Below are positions 50,956-59,241 of a stretch of DNA of 64,000 bases, in pieces (position 1 is the first letter of the stretch; each line of letters starts with the position of its first letter). Source of the DNA: an uncultured Clostridium sp. (GTDB lineage Bacteria > Bacillota > Clostridia > Lachnospirales > Lachnospiraceae); NCBI GenBank assembly GCA_900542035.1, contig UQMJ01000002.1:124001-188000 (forward strand), in the 5' to 3' direction. The notes under the pieces are model-generated. The model searched no databases. It was not told the origin of the DNA and saw only the letters and a program-made list of their open reading frames with translations. The position numbers and the translations under genes are program-made.

Positions 50956-52287
50956 TTATTTAATTACAATCCATCTGCCATCTCGTTTTGAACCAACTCG
51001 TTCTATTACTTTTTTATTTTTTAAAGATATAAATGCTCTTTCTATAGTTCTTTTAGTTAACCCAATTTCTTCTGCTAATTCTTCTGATGTATATGCTGGA
51101 TTTTCAATTAGTAAAGAAACTACTTTCTTTTCGGTTTTATTCAAACCGACATTCAAACCGACATTCAAACCGACATTTTCATTTTTGATGTTGTCCAAAA
51201 CATCTTTATCAAATGGAATTGTACAACGAATATAGTTATCTTCTATTTCAAAAACTTCTTCTCCATACTTTTTTACAATCGTTGGAATCCCATGTCCAGT
51301 ATGTTCTGTTAAACCCATATTTAGAAAAATTCGCATAAGTGTGGCATTCCTTGGTTTACTTATCCCATCAAAGAATTGTTTTTTCGTCATCCCACTAGGT
51401 AAACCACCATGAGATAAAATTTCTAATCGATCATCAAACATTGAGATTTGTGGCTCGGTTATTGTCCAATCATTATGCACAAGTGCGTTTAAGATTGCTT
51501 CATTGACTGAGTCATAATCAAATAGATAAGTATCAATTCTAGGTCGAACTGTTGTATCTGAAATGCAAATATTTTCTGCTTGAAGACGATTTTTAATTCT
51601 TTCATAAGAGGTTAAAATACAGCGATAGCCATAATCACTTCTTTCAGAAATTGCTGCTTTATCGCCTCCTTTAAACTTCACAAATATTAAAGGAATATTA
51701 TTACGATCAGCTAAAAGTTCAGCTAGTAAATTGTATTCTCCATTTTGATTTCTTAAATTTAGATTAGCTTCAAAATTATTATCATCTAAATGATATCCCT
51801 TTTCACTATAATAAATTTTCAATTCCTTAAAAGATAAATCAGCTAAAGTAGATCTTTTCTTGAGCATATACTCCGAATCAACAAATTTATTTTCATAGCG
51901 AATGCGAATTTGTTCTGATGTCATCTCCTTACAAGTTGTACCTACCCGAATTGGACAACCAACTGAAGAAAATCCATATTTCTTTTGACAATAGATGTGC
52001 TTAATACCTTTAGATACATTGATAGCAATCAAAGTCTTTCCATCTTCAAAACGAAGTTCTGAACTTACTTCATCTTGAGGATTTGGTTCAATTTGTGTTG
52101 TTATGATATCAGAGATTTTTCTAAAAGTTTCATCAATCTTATCTACTCCAACAACAGTACCATCATCTTTAACACCAATAATTATTGTTCCACCTGTTGC
52201 ATTTAAAAATGCAACGATTTCTTTGCAAATCGCATCTGTATATTTTTCTTTTAATTCTAAAGTTTCTGACTCAATATACTTTGACAT
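50956..52287 (-). CDS. AlbA/schlafen-type ATP-binding regulator
   Basis: About 443 residues. N-terminal AlbA_2 domain (E-S-E-T-L-E-L-K-E, F-L-N-A-T-G-G-T-I-I-I-G-V-K-D-D-G), a central ATPase-like region (N-A-L-V-H-N-D-W, H-G-G-L-P-S-G-M-T-K, T-G-H-G-I-P) and a C-terminal winged helix (Y-T-S-E-E-L-A-E-E-I-G-L-T-K-R-T-I-E-R). A triple N-V-G-L repeat links the last two. Start M-S-K-Y-I is chosen for AGGTG upstream. Such proteins act as DNA/RNA-binding regulators or in defence; role here unknown. The gene looks strongly AT-rich against its neighbours, suggesting transfer. Confidence 0.85.
   Translation of the reverse strand: MSKYIESETLELKEKYTDAICKEIVAFLNATGGTIIIGVKDDGTVVGVDKIDETFRKISDIITTQIEPNPQDEVSSELRFEDGKTLIAINVSKGIKHIYCQKKYGFSSVGCPIRVGTTCKEMTSEQIRIRYENKFVDSEYMLKKRSTLADLSFKELKIYYSEKGYHLDDNNFEANLNLRNQNGEYNLLAELLADRNNIPLIFVKFKGGDKAAISERSDYGYRCILTSYERIKNRLQAENICISDTTVRPRIDTYLFDYDSVNEAILNALVHNDWTITEPQISMFDDRLEILSHGGLPSGMTKKQFFDGISKPRNATLMRIFLNMGLTEHTGHGIPTIVKKYGEEVFEIEDNYIRCTIPFDKDVLDNIKNENVGLNVGLNVGLNKTEKKVVSLLIENPAYTSEELAEEIGLTKRTIERAFISLKNKKVIERVGSKRDGRWIVIK
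51141..51176. repeat. Three tandem 12-bp units inside the AlbA-domain gene
   Basis: TCAAACCGACAT occurs three times in a row, encoding the N-V-G-L repeats of the linker. Being a multiple of three, copy-number change by slippage would lengthen or shorten the linker without a frameshift. Confidence 0.85.
51157..51214. repeat. 58-bp direct repeat, copy A (inside the AlbA-domain gene)
   Basis: Matches 52342-52399 in 57 of 58 positions, same orientation, about 1.19 kb apart. This copy encodes the F-D-K-D-V-L-D-N-I-K-N-E-N-V-G-L segment. Confidence 0.9.
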
Positions 52288-52341
52288 TTTGTTCACCTCT
52301 ATTTGTATATTAACTATTATACCGACAAAAGTCAATTATAT

Positions 52342-52399
52342 ACCGACATTCAAACCGACATTTTCATTTTTGATTTTGTCCAAAACATCTTTATCAAAT
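52342..52399 (-). pseudogene. 58-bp direct repeat, copy B: fragment of a second AlbA-type gene
   Basis: Read on the minus strand it encodes F-D-K-D-V-L-D-K-I-K-N-E-N-V-G-L-N-V-G-I and then a stop, just upstream of the intact gene. It therefore looks like the tail of a former tandem copy, left after deletion or recombination between repeats. Confidence 0.7.
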
Positions 52400-52531
52400 T
52401 AATAATATTAAATATTTTCACAGATATCGAGGAAGAAATTTTCTTATTTATTGCCGAATAATCCTTGACAAAAAAGGATAACTAGCATAGGAAGAGTATC
52501 TTCTCAGGTGTCCCACTACCTTAAAGGTAAA

Positions 52532-52672
52532 CTATGATTGGTGTTCCGCCACCACAAAGGGCAAATTATGATGAATGAGTGGTTCTTTGTCAAGAGTTCT
52601 GCTCATAATGTATTCTTCCGGTTCTCTCGGAGTGATAATCAACTTCCCTTTCTCACATTCCACTTGAATCAT
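52532..52672 (-). pseudogene. 46-codon remnant, AbrB/SymE-like tail
   Basis: The frame reads M-I-Q-V-E-C-E-K-G-K-L-I-I-T-P-R-E-P and ends at a TAG; it stays open upstream (L-W-N-G-Y-S-R) but without a start or ribosome site. The G-K-L-I-I-T-P-R type ending recalls AbrB-fold antitoxins or SymE-like proteins. It is probably the 3' end of a lost gene. The rest of 52288-52784 holds only the promoter, the repeat and unassigned sequence. Confidence 0.35.
52565..52593 (-). promoter_or_regulatory. Promoter reading toward the AlbA-domain gene
   Basis: Minus-strand TTGACA (52593-52588), a 17-nt spacer and CATAAT (52570-52565). It lies inside the 46-codon remnant and would give a leader of about 270 nt for the AlbA-domain gene. 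Confidence 0.55.
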
Positions 52673-52716
52673 CCGAGAATAACCGTTCCATAGCCCAACG
52701 GCACACCTCCCTTAAA

Positions 52717-52762
52717 CAAAAAAGAACTGCTAACACGATTGGCATTGTATTAACAGTTCTCT
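52717..52762 (-). terminator. Terminator of the RlmD-type gene
   Basis: Minus-strand stem AGAACTGTTAA / TTAGCAGTTCT (one G-U) followed by TTTTTT, about 25 nt after the stop codon. Confidence 0.85.
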
Positions 52763-52784
52763 TTTAAGTTCCGTGTTTTATATT

Positions 52785-54248
52785 CTATTTTTCACCATTT
52801 TTAACTTTGTTGAACCCGTCCATATCAACACTAAGTTTAATGTGTGAATCAGGCTTTGTCTTTTGGTTGCTCAAGAGGCAGACCGTCTCACAATTTCCCG
52901 TCGACGGGAACATATCTACGGCGCAGACCTTCTCCACTACATATCCCATCTGCTGGAATACTACCAGATCTCTTACCAGGCTGGTCGGCTTACAGGAAAT
53001 GTAAACGATTTTGGGCACTTGATAGGCGATGATTTTGGGCAGAGCCTTTGGATGGATGCCGTCCCGCGGCGGATCTACCACAATTAAGTCCGGTTTTTCT
53101 TCTACTTCATCCAGCACCTTCAGCACGTCTCCTGCGATAAAGTGGCAATTGGACAGACCGTTGCTTTCCGCGTTTATTTTTGCCGCTTCTACAGCCTCTT
53201 CCACAATCTCCACACCGACAACCTTTTTAGCTACCGGAGCCAGAATCTGGGCAATGGTTCCCGTACCGCTGTACAGGTCAAACACTACCTTGTCTTTCGT
53301 CTCTCCGATGTAGCTTCTGGCTGTCTCATACAGCACTTCTGCCCCTAAAGAATTGGTCTGGAAGAAAGAAAATGGGGAAATCTTAAATTTCAGGCCCAGC
53401 AGCTCCTCATAGAAGTAATCTCTTCCGTACAGCACGTCTGTACCGTCATTTTGTACCACGTCTGCCAGGCTGTCGTTACGGGTATGTAAAATTCCCGCCA
53501 GAGTTCCCTCTAAATCCAGAGCCATGATTTTTTCTTTCCAGGTATTTAAAATTTCTGTCTCCCTGCCGTCTATCTGGCTGCTGGTTACCAAATCCACCAG
53601 GATCTCTCCCGTCTTGACTGCTCTTCTTACCAGGAGATGGCGGAGATAACCGGTATGGGACAGCTTTTTATAAAACGGTATGTGTTCTTCTGCAAAATAG
53701 TCCCTTGTAACAGCCAGAATTTTACGGAAATCCGGATGGACAATCCGGCATTCCGGAGTTGGAACAATGTCGTAAAAGCTGCCCCGTTTGTGCATTCCCA
53801 GCGCCAGCGGTCCGTCTTTATATTCGTCGCCAAAAGAAAACTCCATTTTATTCCGGTATCCTTCAAAAATAGGACTTCCCTTGATTTTCTGGAATTCATA
53901 GTCCGGATTGGTGCAGACGCCGTCAATTAAATTTCGGATCTGCTCCTCTTTGATAGATAATTGTTCTTCATAAGGCATACTCTGGTACAAACAGCCGCCG
54001 CACACCTCAAAATGCGGGCAGACGTTCTCCTCCCAGTTTGTCTCGCCCCATTCTTTTTCGGAACGTTCCAGTACTTCCAACAGCCGTCCCTCTGCCTTAT
54101 CCTTCCGGCTCTTGCTTACCGCAAACCGGATTTTCTGGCCTGGAAGCGCATTTTTTACCACTGCCTTTTCTCCATCTATTTCTACAATGCCTTTATTTGG
54201 AAATTGAATTTTACTGACGGTTCCTTCTAATATCGTACCTTTTTTCAC
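52785..54248 (-). CDS. rlmD: 23S rRNA m5U methyltransferase, RlmD/RlmCD type
   Basis: A 487-residue TrmA/RumA-family enzyme. N-terminal TRAM domain (about 1-58), a four-cysteine Fe-S motif starting C-P-H-F-E-V-C-G-G-C, and a Rossmann domain with F-D-L-Y-S-G-T-G-T, V-D-P-P-R-D-G and the catalytic Cys in V-Y-I-S-C-K-P. It methylates uracil C5 in 23S rRNA; Gram-positive members may act at two sites (747 and 1939), which cannot be told from sequence. Standard length. Confidence 0.92.
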   Translation of the reverse strand: MKKGTILEGTVSKIQFPNKGIVEIDGEKAVVKNALPGQKIRFAVSKSRKDKAEGRLLEVLERSEKEWGETNWEENVCPHFEVCGGCLYQSMPYEEQLSIKEEQIRNLIDGVCTNPDYEFQKIKGSPIFEGYRNKMEFSFGDEYKDGPLALGMHKRGSFYDIVPTPECRIVHPDFRKILAVTRDYFAEEHIPFYKKLSHTGYLRHLLVRRAVKTGEILVDLVTSSQIDGRETEILNTWKEKIMALDLEGTLAGILHTRNDSLADVVQNDGTDVLYGRDYFYEELLGLKFKISPFSFFQTNSLGAEVLYETARSYIGETKDKVVFDLYSGTGTIAQILAPVAKKVVGVEIVEEAVEAAKINAESNGLSNCHFIAGDVLKVLDEVEEKPDLIVVDPPRDGIHPKALPKIIAYQVPKIVYISCKPTSLVRDLVVFQQMGYVVEKVCAVDMFPSTGNCETVCLLSNQKTKPDSHIKLSVDMDGFNKVKNGEK

Positions 54249-54288
54249 CTGGTATTACTCCTTTTTCTTCTATCATTTATTCTATAAG

Positions 54289-54330
54289 AAAGCCCTGGCC
54301 TCTCTTAATTCAGAGCCGTCCAGGGCTTTT
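54289..54330 (-). terminator. Terminator after the acidic membrane protein gene
   Basis: Minus-strand stem AAAAGCCCTGG / CCAGGGCTTT with a loop containing a second stem (GGCTCT/AGAGGC), then CTTA. Fifteen nt after the stop. Confidence 0.65.
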
Positions 54331-54345
54331 ATAACACGGATTCTA

Positions 54346-54678
54346 TTAAGCTTCTGCACCTTCTTCAGTTGTCTCCTTTGGTGCTGGAGTTTCCTCTTCT
54401 TCCTCATCTTCAAAGAAATCGTCGTCAAAATCATCGTCAAAATCGTCTTCGAAGTCTTCCAGATAGTCCGGAGTAAAGAAACGGTATACTGCATATGCAA
54501 TGCCTGCCACTGCTGCTACAGCGCCAATAATTGCCAATATCCAGAGGATACAGCTTTTCTTTTTCTCTTCCTCTTCTTTTTTATGAAGAAGCTCGTTTAA
54601 TCTGCTGGCATTCATCATTTCTTCCATACGGTTCAAAGCCTCCTTTGCCTCTTTTCCCATAAAGTCAAATCTGTTCAT
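54346..54678 (-). CDS. Small membrane protein with acidic tail
   Basis: About 110 residues: an N-terminal amphipathic region (M-N-R-F-D-F-M-G-K-E-A-K-E-A-L-N-R-M), a K/E-rich stretch, one transmembrane segment (about 46-66) and a C-terminal tail almost entirely Asp, Glu and Phe (E-D-D-F-D-D-D-F repeats). No known family recognised. GGAAGTG upstream favours the ATG at 54678 over 54714. It lies between pcrA and the rlmD-type gene. Confidence 0.7.
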   Translation of the reverse strand: MNRFDFMGKEAKEALNRMEEMMNASRLNELLHKKEEEEKKKSCILWILAIIGAVAAVAGIAYAVYRFFTPDYLEDFEDDFDDDFDDDFFEDEEEEETPAPKETTEEGAEA

Positions 54679-54805
54679 AGCGGCACTTCCTTTCTCTATC
54701 CAATTCCACAGCAACTTTGCCTGCTCTCAGTATAGCATTAAATACTCATTTTTTCTATCTTATTTTATACAAAACTTTTTGAAAAATGCAGAGTTCACAC
54801 AAATT

Positions 54806-57157
54806 TTATATTTTCTTTAATTTTGCAAAAGAGGCAAACATTTTTTTAATTCCATGCTTGTCAAACTCTACTGTGACTTCAAAATCTTTTCCACCGTCTT
54901 TGATTTCAGTAACCGTTCCGTCCCCAAATTTAATGTGACGGACTCTGTCGCCTTTTCCATAATCCAGGGAAGAAGCTTTTTCTACCGTAAATGCTTTTCC
55001 AAACGATGGGGCAGATACAGGAGACGTTTTTTTAGACGCATAAGCATTATGGGATCCGGCGCTGAATCCTCCGCCAAAACCGCCTCCCAGAGTGCCGCCG
55101 CTTCTTCCCCATCCTCTGGAGCCGTTATCCTCTCCTGATTTTCCCCAGGCTTTTGCCGCCTTATCGCTCCAGGGAAGTCCAGAATCGTCAAAGTCTTCTT
55201 CCGAACGTCCCCATTTAGACAATCTTGGTTCCAGCGTTTCTTTGTCCAGAAATACTTCCGGAATTTCCTCAATAAACCGGCTGGTCTTGGAATAACGGGT
55301 TTCTCCATTTACCATCCGCATCCTGGCTCCGGTCAAAACCAGTTCTTCTTTTGCCCTGGTAATTCCTACATAACACAGACGCCGTTCTTCCTCCAGCTCG
55401 GATTTATCGTCTGCAGAAATTGCCATCATGCCTGGGAACAGGCCATCTTCCATTCCGGCCAGGTAAACCAGCGGAAATTCCAGCCCCTTCGCACTGTGAA
55501 GCGTCATTAAGGTCACTCGTTCCTCCGAGTCGTCCATCCGGTCAATATCCGCAACCAGCGCCACTTCTTCCAGAAATTCCCCAAGCGAAGGATTTTCACT
55601 GTTTTCCTCGTAGCTGACCGCTTTGTTAATCAATTCCTCAATATTTTCCAGACGGGTCTCTGACTCCACTTCCCCTTCTGTCTCTAACTCTTTCCGGTAG
55701 CCGGTGTCTTCTAAAATGGCTCCGATTAATTCTTTTATGCTGTATCCTTCTTCTGTCATCATGCGCCGCAGGTTTTCTATCTGTTCTACAAAGCCGCCGA
55801 TTTTTCCAGCAGCTTTTCCAATATCCGGTATCATTCTTGCTTCTTCCAGGGCCTGGTACAGGCTCATTCCATGCTCAGAAGCAAAGACCGTTACTCTTCC
55901 CACAGTGGTCGCGCCAATTCCCCTCTTCGGAACATTGAGAATACGCAGAACTGCCAGGTCGTCTACTCCATTGGCAATAGTCTTTAAATATGCCAGAATA
56001 TCCTTAATCTCTTTTCTCTGATAGAAGTTTACGCCTCCTACCAGACGATATGGGATATTATAGGCGATGCATTTTTCCTCCAAAAGGCGGGACTGGGCGT
56101 TGGTCCGGTATAAAACGGCAATATCCTTCCAGGATCTTCCGGTATTTTTCATGGATCGGGCAATGGCGTCCGCCTCTTCATCTGCCGTATTGTACTGGCG
56201 TACTTTTACCAAATCTCCTTCCCCATTAGCAGTCCATAGCGTCTTGTCTTTTCTGTCCCTGTTGTGGCGGATTACCTCATTGGCAGCGCTTAAAATGTTC
56301 TGGGTGGAACGGTAATTCTGCTCCAGCTTGATGACCTTTGCCCCTGGAAACGCTTCTTCAAAATCCAGGATATTCCGCACATCTGCGCCGCGGAATTTGT
56401 AAATAGACTGATCATCGTCGCCTACTACGCAGAGATTGCGGTATTTTTTTGCCAGCAGGCTTACCAGCTTAAACTGGGCGTAGTTGGTATCCTGGTACTC
56501 GTCTACCATGATATAGCGGAACCGCTCCTGGTAGTAATCTAAAATCTCCGGATTATTCTGGAACAGTTCTACGGTCTTTACAATTAAATCGTCAAAATCC
56601 AAGGCGTTGTTTTTCTTTAATTCATCTTGATAAGCCTTGTAAATCTGGGCAATTTTCTTCTGCCGCATCTCGTTTCCTGCATTTAACTCCATTTCTTCCG
56701 GCGTAATCAGCTGATCCTTGGCTGAAGAAATATGGTTTAACATGGCTCGATCCTTGTAAAGCTTGGTGTCTACGTCCAGTTTTTTTAACACCTGCTTCAT
56801 CAGCGTCTTCTGATCGTCGCTGTCGTAGATGGTAAAATTACTGGAATATCCCAGCGCCTCAATATGGCGGCGCAAAATTCGCACACAGGAAGAATGGAAG
56901 GTGCTGACCCAGACGCTTTCTGCTCCAAAGCTAACCAACTTGTCCACACGTTCCCGCATCTCTCCGGCCGCCTTGTTGGTAAAGGTAATAGCCATTATAT
57001 TCCAGGGATTTACCCCTTTTTCTTCTATCAGATATACCACACGATGGGTAAGAACCCTCGTTTTTCCGGAACCTGCTCCGGCCAGAACTAAAAGCGGCCC
57101 TTCTGTGCAAAATACCGCCTCTTTCTGAGCCGGATTTAATGTATCATAAATACTCAT
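54806..57157 (-). CDS. pcrA: ATP-dependent DNA helicase PcrA/UvrD
   Basis: A 783-residue superfamily 1A 3'-5' helicase. Motif I A-G-A-G-S-G-K-T-R (27-35), motif II V-D-E-Y-Q-D-T-N, G-D-D-D-Q-S-I-Y, Q-N-Y-R-S and the late T-L-H-S-A-K-G-L-E-F and V-G-I-T-R-A-K. A Gly/Ser-rich linker leads to a C-terminal Tudor-like RNA-polymerase-binding domain (G-D-R-V-R-H-I-K-F-G-D-G-T-V), as in Bacillus PcrA. An extended -10 (TGT-TATAAT, 57199-57194) lies upstream. Confidence 0.96.
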   Translation of the reverse strand: MSIYDTLNPAQKEAVFCTEGPLLVLAGAGSGKTRVLTHRVVYLIEEKGVNPWNIMAITFTNKAAGEMRERVDKLVSFGAESVWVSTFHSSCVRILRRHIEALGYSSNFTIYDSDDQKTLMKQVLKKLDVDTKLYKDRAMLNHISSAKDQLITPEEMELNAGNEMRQKKIAQIYKAYQDELKKNNALDFDDLIVKTVELFQNNPEILDYYQERFRYIMVDEYQDTNYAQFKLVSLLAKKYRNLCVVGDDDQSIYKFRGADVRNILDFEEAFPGAKVIKLEQNYRSTQNILSAANEVIRHNRDRKDKTLWTANGEGDLVKVRQYNTADEEADAIARSMKNTGRSWKDIAVLYRTNAQSRLLEEKCIAYNIPYRLVGGVNFYQRKEIKDILAYLKTIANGVDDLAVLRILNVPKRGIGATTVGRVTVFASEHGMSLYQALEEARMIPDIGKAAGKIGGFVEQIENLRRMMTEEGYSIKELIGAILEDTGYRKELETEGEVESETRLENIEELINKAVSYEENSENPSLGEFLEEVALVADIDRMDDSEERVTLMTLHSAKGLEFPLVYLAGMEDGLFPGMMAISADDKSELEEERRLCYVGITRAKEELVLTGARMRMVNGETRYSKTSRFIEEIPEVFLDKETLEPRLSKWGRSEEDFDDSGLPWSDKAAKAWGKSGEDNGSRGWGRSGGTLGGGFGGGFSAGSHNAYASKKTSPVSAPSFGKAFTVEKASSLDYGKGDRVRHIKFGDGTVTEIKDGGKDFEVTVEFDKHGIKKMFASFAKLKKI

Positions 57158-57244
57158 GAAACTACTCCTTATGCATTTTTTTGCCTGATGCTTATTATAA
57201 CATATTCTTTCGGACTTCGCCTACTTATTTTTCTGCTTTCCCTC

Positions 57245-57273
57245 TTGCCATCTAGTTTCCAATACTATATAAT
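57245..57273 (+). promoter_or_regulatory. Promoter of the DUF1836 gene
   Basis: TTGCCA (57245-57250), a 17-nt spacer and perfect TATAAT (57268-57273), 20 nt before the start codon. Confidence 0.8.
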
Positions 57274-57292
57274 AGAGTAAAGAGGTGACAAC

Positions 57293-57910
57293 ATGAGCAA
57301 AACAAATGAAGAACGATTAAAGGACTTATTTACCCGCCTGGATTCTCTGTCCTATATTAAACCAGCTTCCATTCCGGATATTCCGCTGTACATGGATCAG
57401 GTAACGACGTTTATGGATGAACACCTGGGTCACACCAAACGTTATCCGGAAGACAAGGTTCTGACCAAGACCATGATTAACAATTACGCCAAAAACAATC
57501 TCCTTCCTCCGCCGATTAAGAAGAAATATTCCAAAGAGCATATGCTGATGCTGATTTTTATCTATTACTTTAAGAATCTTCTTTCTTTTAACGACATTGA
57601 AGAGTTGTTCCGGCCAATTTCAGGCGAACATTTTAACGGTCAGTCCGGTTTGTCTTTAGAGACCATTTACAATGAAGTCTTTTCTTTAGAAGACAGTCAG
57701 ATGGAGAATTTAAAAGCAGATGTGGCAGAAAAATTCCGACAAGCCAGCAGGACGTTTCCGGACGCAGAAGAAGCAGACCGTGAATACCTCCAGCTTTTTT
57801 CCTTTATCTGTGAACTTTCCTTTGATGTATATCTGAAAAACCAGATGATTGAAATGCTGATTGATGGGCTTCGGGCAGAACATGACAGTTCTGGAAAGAA
57901 AAAGAAATAA
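57293..57910 (+). CDS. DUF1836 putative DNA-binding protein
   Basis: A 205-residue protein of the DUF1836 family, common in clostridia. The family blocks are L-T-K-T-M-I-N-N-Y-A-K-N-N-L-L-P-P-P (about 63-80), K-Y-S-K-E-H, and I-E-E-L-F-R-P-I. The first part looks MerR-like, so it is probably a regulator. Its target is unknown. GAGGTG precedes the start. It has its own promoter and terminator. Confidence 0.85.
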   Translation: MSKTNEERLKDLFTRLDSLSYIKPASIPDIPLYMDQVTTFMDEHLGHTKRYPEDKVLTKTMINNYAKNNLLPPPIKKKYSKEHMLMLIFIYYFKNLLSFNDIEELFRPISGEHFNGQSGLSLETIYNEVFSLEDSQMENLKADVAEKFRQASRTFPDAEEADREYLQLFSFICELSFDVYLKNQMIEMLIDGLRAEHDSSGKKKK

Positions 57911-57920
57911 TACTATGAAG

Positions 57921-57963
57921 AAATCGAGCAGATACGGGATTTCCTCTCTTCTGCTCGATTTTT
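57921..57963 (+). terminator. Bidirectional terminator between DUF1836 and yerC
   Basis: AAATCGAGCAG / CTGCTCGATTTTT, 11-bp stem with T-runs on both sides of the convergent genes. Confidence 0.85.
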
Positions 57964-57980
57964 ACATTTAGCTGCAGATC

Positions 57981-58292
57981 TTATGATTCTTCTGCATCCT
58001 GTGCCTGTTCCTCTAATCTGGCAAATACCATGTCGTATCCATCGTTTCCATAGTTGAGGGAGCGGTTCACACGGCTGATAGTGGCTGTGGAAGCTCCTGT
58101 TTTTTCTGCTATCTCCAGATAAGTCTTGCCTTCCCGCAGCATCTTTGCTACTTCGTAGCGCTGTGACAGTGAAAGAAGTTCATTAATCGTACACACATCT
58201 TCAAAAAAGATGTAACATTCTTCTGGCGACTTTAAGGTCAGAATTGCCTGAAACAGGTGGTTGACCGCATCTGTCCTAAGTTTTTTGTTCAT
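57981..58292 (-). CDS. YerC/YecD-family TrpR-like protein
   Basis: A 103-residue TrpR-superfamily protein. The HTH is L-S-L-S-Q-R-Y-E-V-A-K-M-L-R-E-G-K-T-Y-L-E-I-A-E-K-T-G-A as helices, then S-T-A-T-I-S-R-V-N-R (recognition). YerC/YecD members are found across Firmicutes and lack the tryptophan pocket; the target genes are not known. Confidence 0.9.
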   Translation of the reverse strand: MNKKLRTDAVNHLFQAILTLKSPEECYIFFEDVCTINELLSLSQRYEVAKMLREGKTYLEIAEKTGASTATISRVNRSLNYGNDGYDMVFARLEEQAQDAEES

Positions 58293-58325
58293 GCATTAAC
58301 GCCCCTTTTTAGCTTTGCTTTTCGC

Positions 58326-58364
58326 AGCATCCATGTACATGGGACTCCCCTGTATACTGATGCT
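58326..58364. repeat. Intergenic palindrome family, copy 3 (diverged)
   Basis: AGCATCCATGTACA and TGTATACTGATGCT form imperfect 14-nt arms, with GGG/CCC extending the inner stem. It lies between yerC and the Cof-HAD gene. Confidence 0.5.
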
Positions 58365-58411
58365 ACGATGTTATTTTAGCATACTAAAGTTCGAAAGTCT
58401 ACAGTTTCAAC

Positions 58412-59236
58412 TCAAGAAAGCAAAAATTTTTCCACTGCCAGGGCTACGCCGTCTTCCTCATTGGATGCCGTAATGTAATCAGCCGCTTTCCGGACTGGAA
58501 AAACCGCATTTTCCATGGCAATCCCAAGACCTGCATATTGAATCATGGTCAAATCATTGTACCCATCTCCGCAGGCAATCATCTCTTCCCTGGAAATTCC
58601 CAGAATTCCTAACAGCACTTCCAGCCTCTGGGCTTTGTCGATCCCTTTCGGAAGAATTTCCAGAAAGAACGGTTCTGACCGGTACACGGAAAAATCTCTT
58701 CCCAGCGCTGCCTTTACAAGAGGTTCTACGGTCGCCAGATATCCTCCATCGTCTACCATCAGAAATTTAGGAACCGTAAGTCCGGCTACGTATTCTTCCA
58801 TGTCTTCCAGTTCCCGTATAGCAAGACTGTTGATTTTCGCTTCCAGTTCTACATAAGGGTCGTCTTTTTTCTTTGTCAGAATCGTGTCGTTTTCATAAGT
58901 CAGGATATTAACCCGATGTTCTTCTGCCAGTTTCATAATTTTCCGGTTAATCTGCTGGGGCAGCAGAACCGAGGACACTGGCTGGCCTGTGGCGCAGTCT
59001 ATAATCAGGCCCCCGTTAAATGCCAGAATATAACCGCCGTATTTGTTCAGTTCCAATTCTTCTGCCAGGTGGACAATTCCCTGTGTGGGGCGGCCGGAGG
59101 CCAGAACCACGAGGATTCCCCGCTTTTCTGCCTCCATTAACGCTTCCTTTGTCCTGGGAGTGATTTTTTTCTCCCGATTGGTCAGTGTGCCGTCTAAATC
59201 CAGCACAATCATTTTGTAATTCATGGCCTTCTCCAC
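58412..59236 (-). CDS. Cof-type HAD-IIB phosphatase
   Basis: A 274-residue HAD hydrolase. Motif I D-L-D-G-T-L-T (13-19), motif II A-S-G-R-P (46-50), the conserved Lys in L-P-K-G-I-D-K, and G-D-G-Y-N-D (motif IV) are seen, with the large C2b cap. Relatives dephosphorylate sugar phosphates, pyridoxal phosphate or FMN; the substrate cannot be assigned. It follows the aconitase-family gene by 5 nt. Confidence 0.92.
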   Translation of the reverse strand: MEKAMNYKMIVLDLDGTLTNREKKITPRTKEALMEAEKRGILVVLASGRPTQGIVHLAEELELNKYGGYILAFNGGLIIDCATGQPVSSVLLPQQINRKIMKLAEEHRVNILTYENDTILTKKKDDPYVELEAKINSLAIRELEDMEEYVAGLTVPKFLMVDDGGYLATVEPLVKAALGRDFSVYRSEPFFLEILPKGIDKAQRLEVLLGILGISREEMIACGDGYNDLTMIQYAGLGIAMENAVFPVRKAADYITASNEEDGVALAVEKFLLS

Positions 59237-59241
59237 GCTTT

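Noticed and set aside
51141..51176. Short tandem repeats as a CRISPR array
   Set aside because: Units are 12 bp, contiguous without spacers, and inside a coding sequence.
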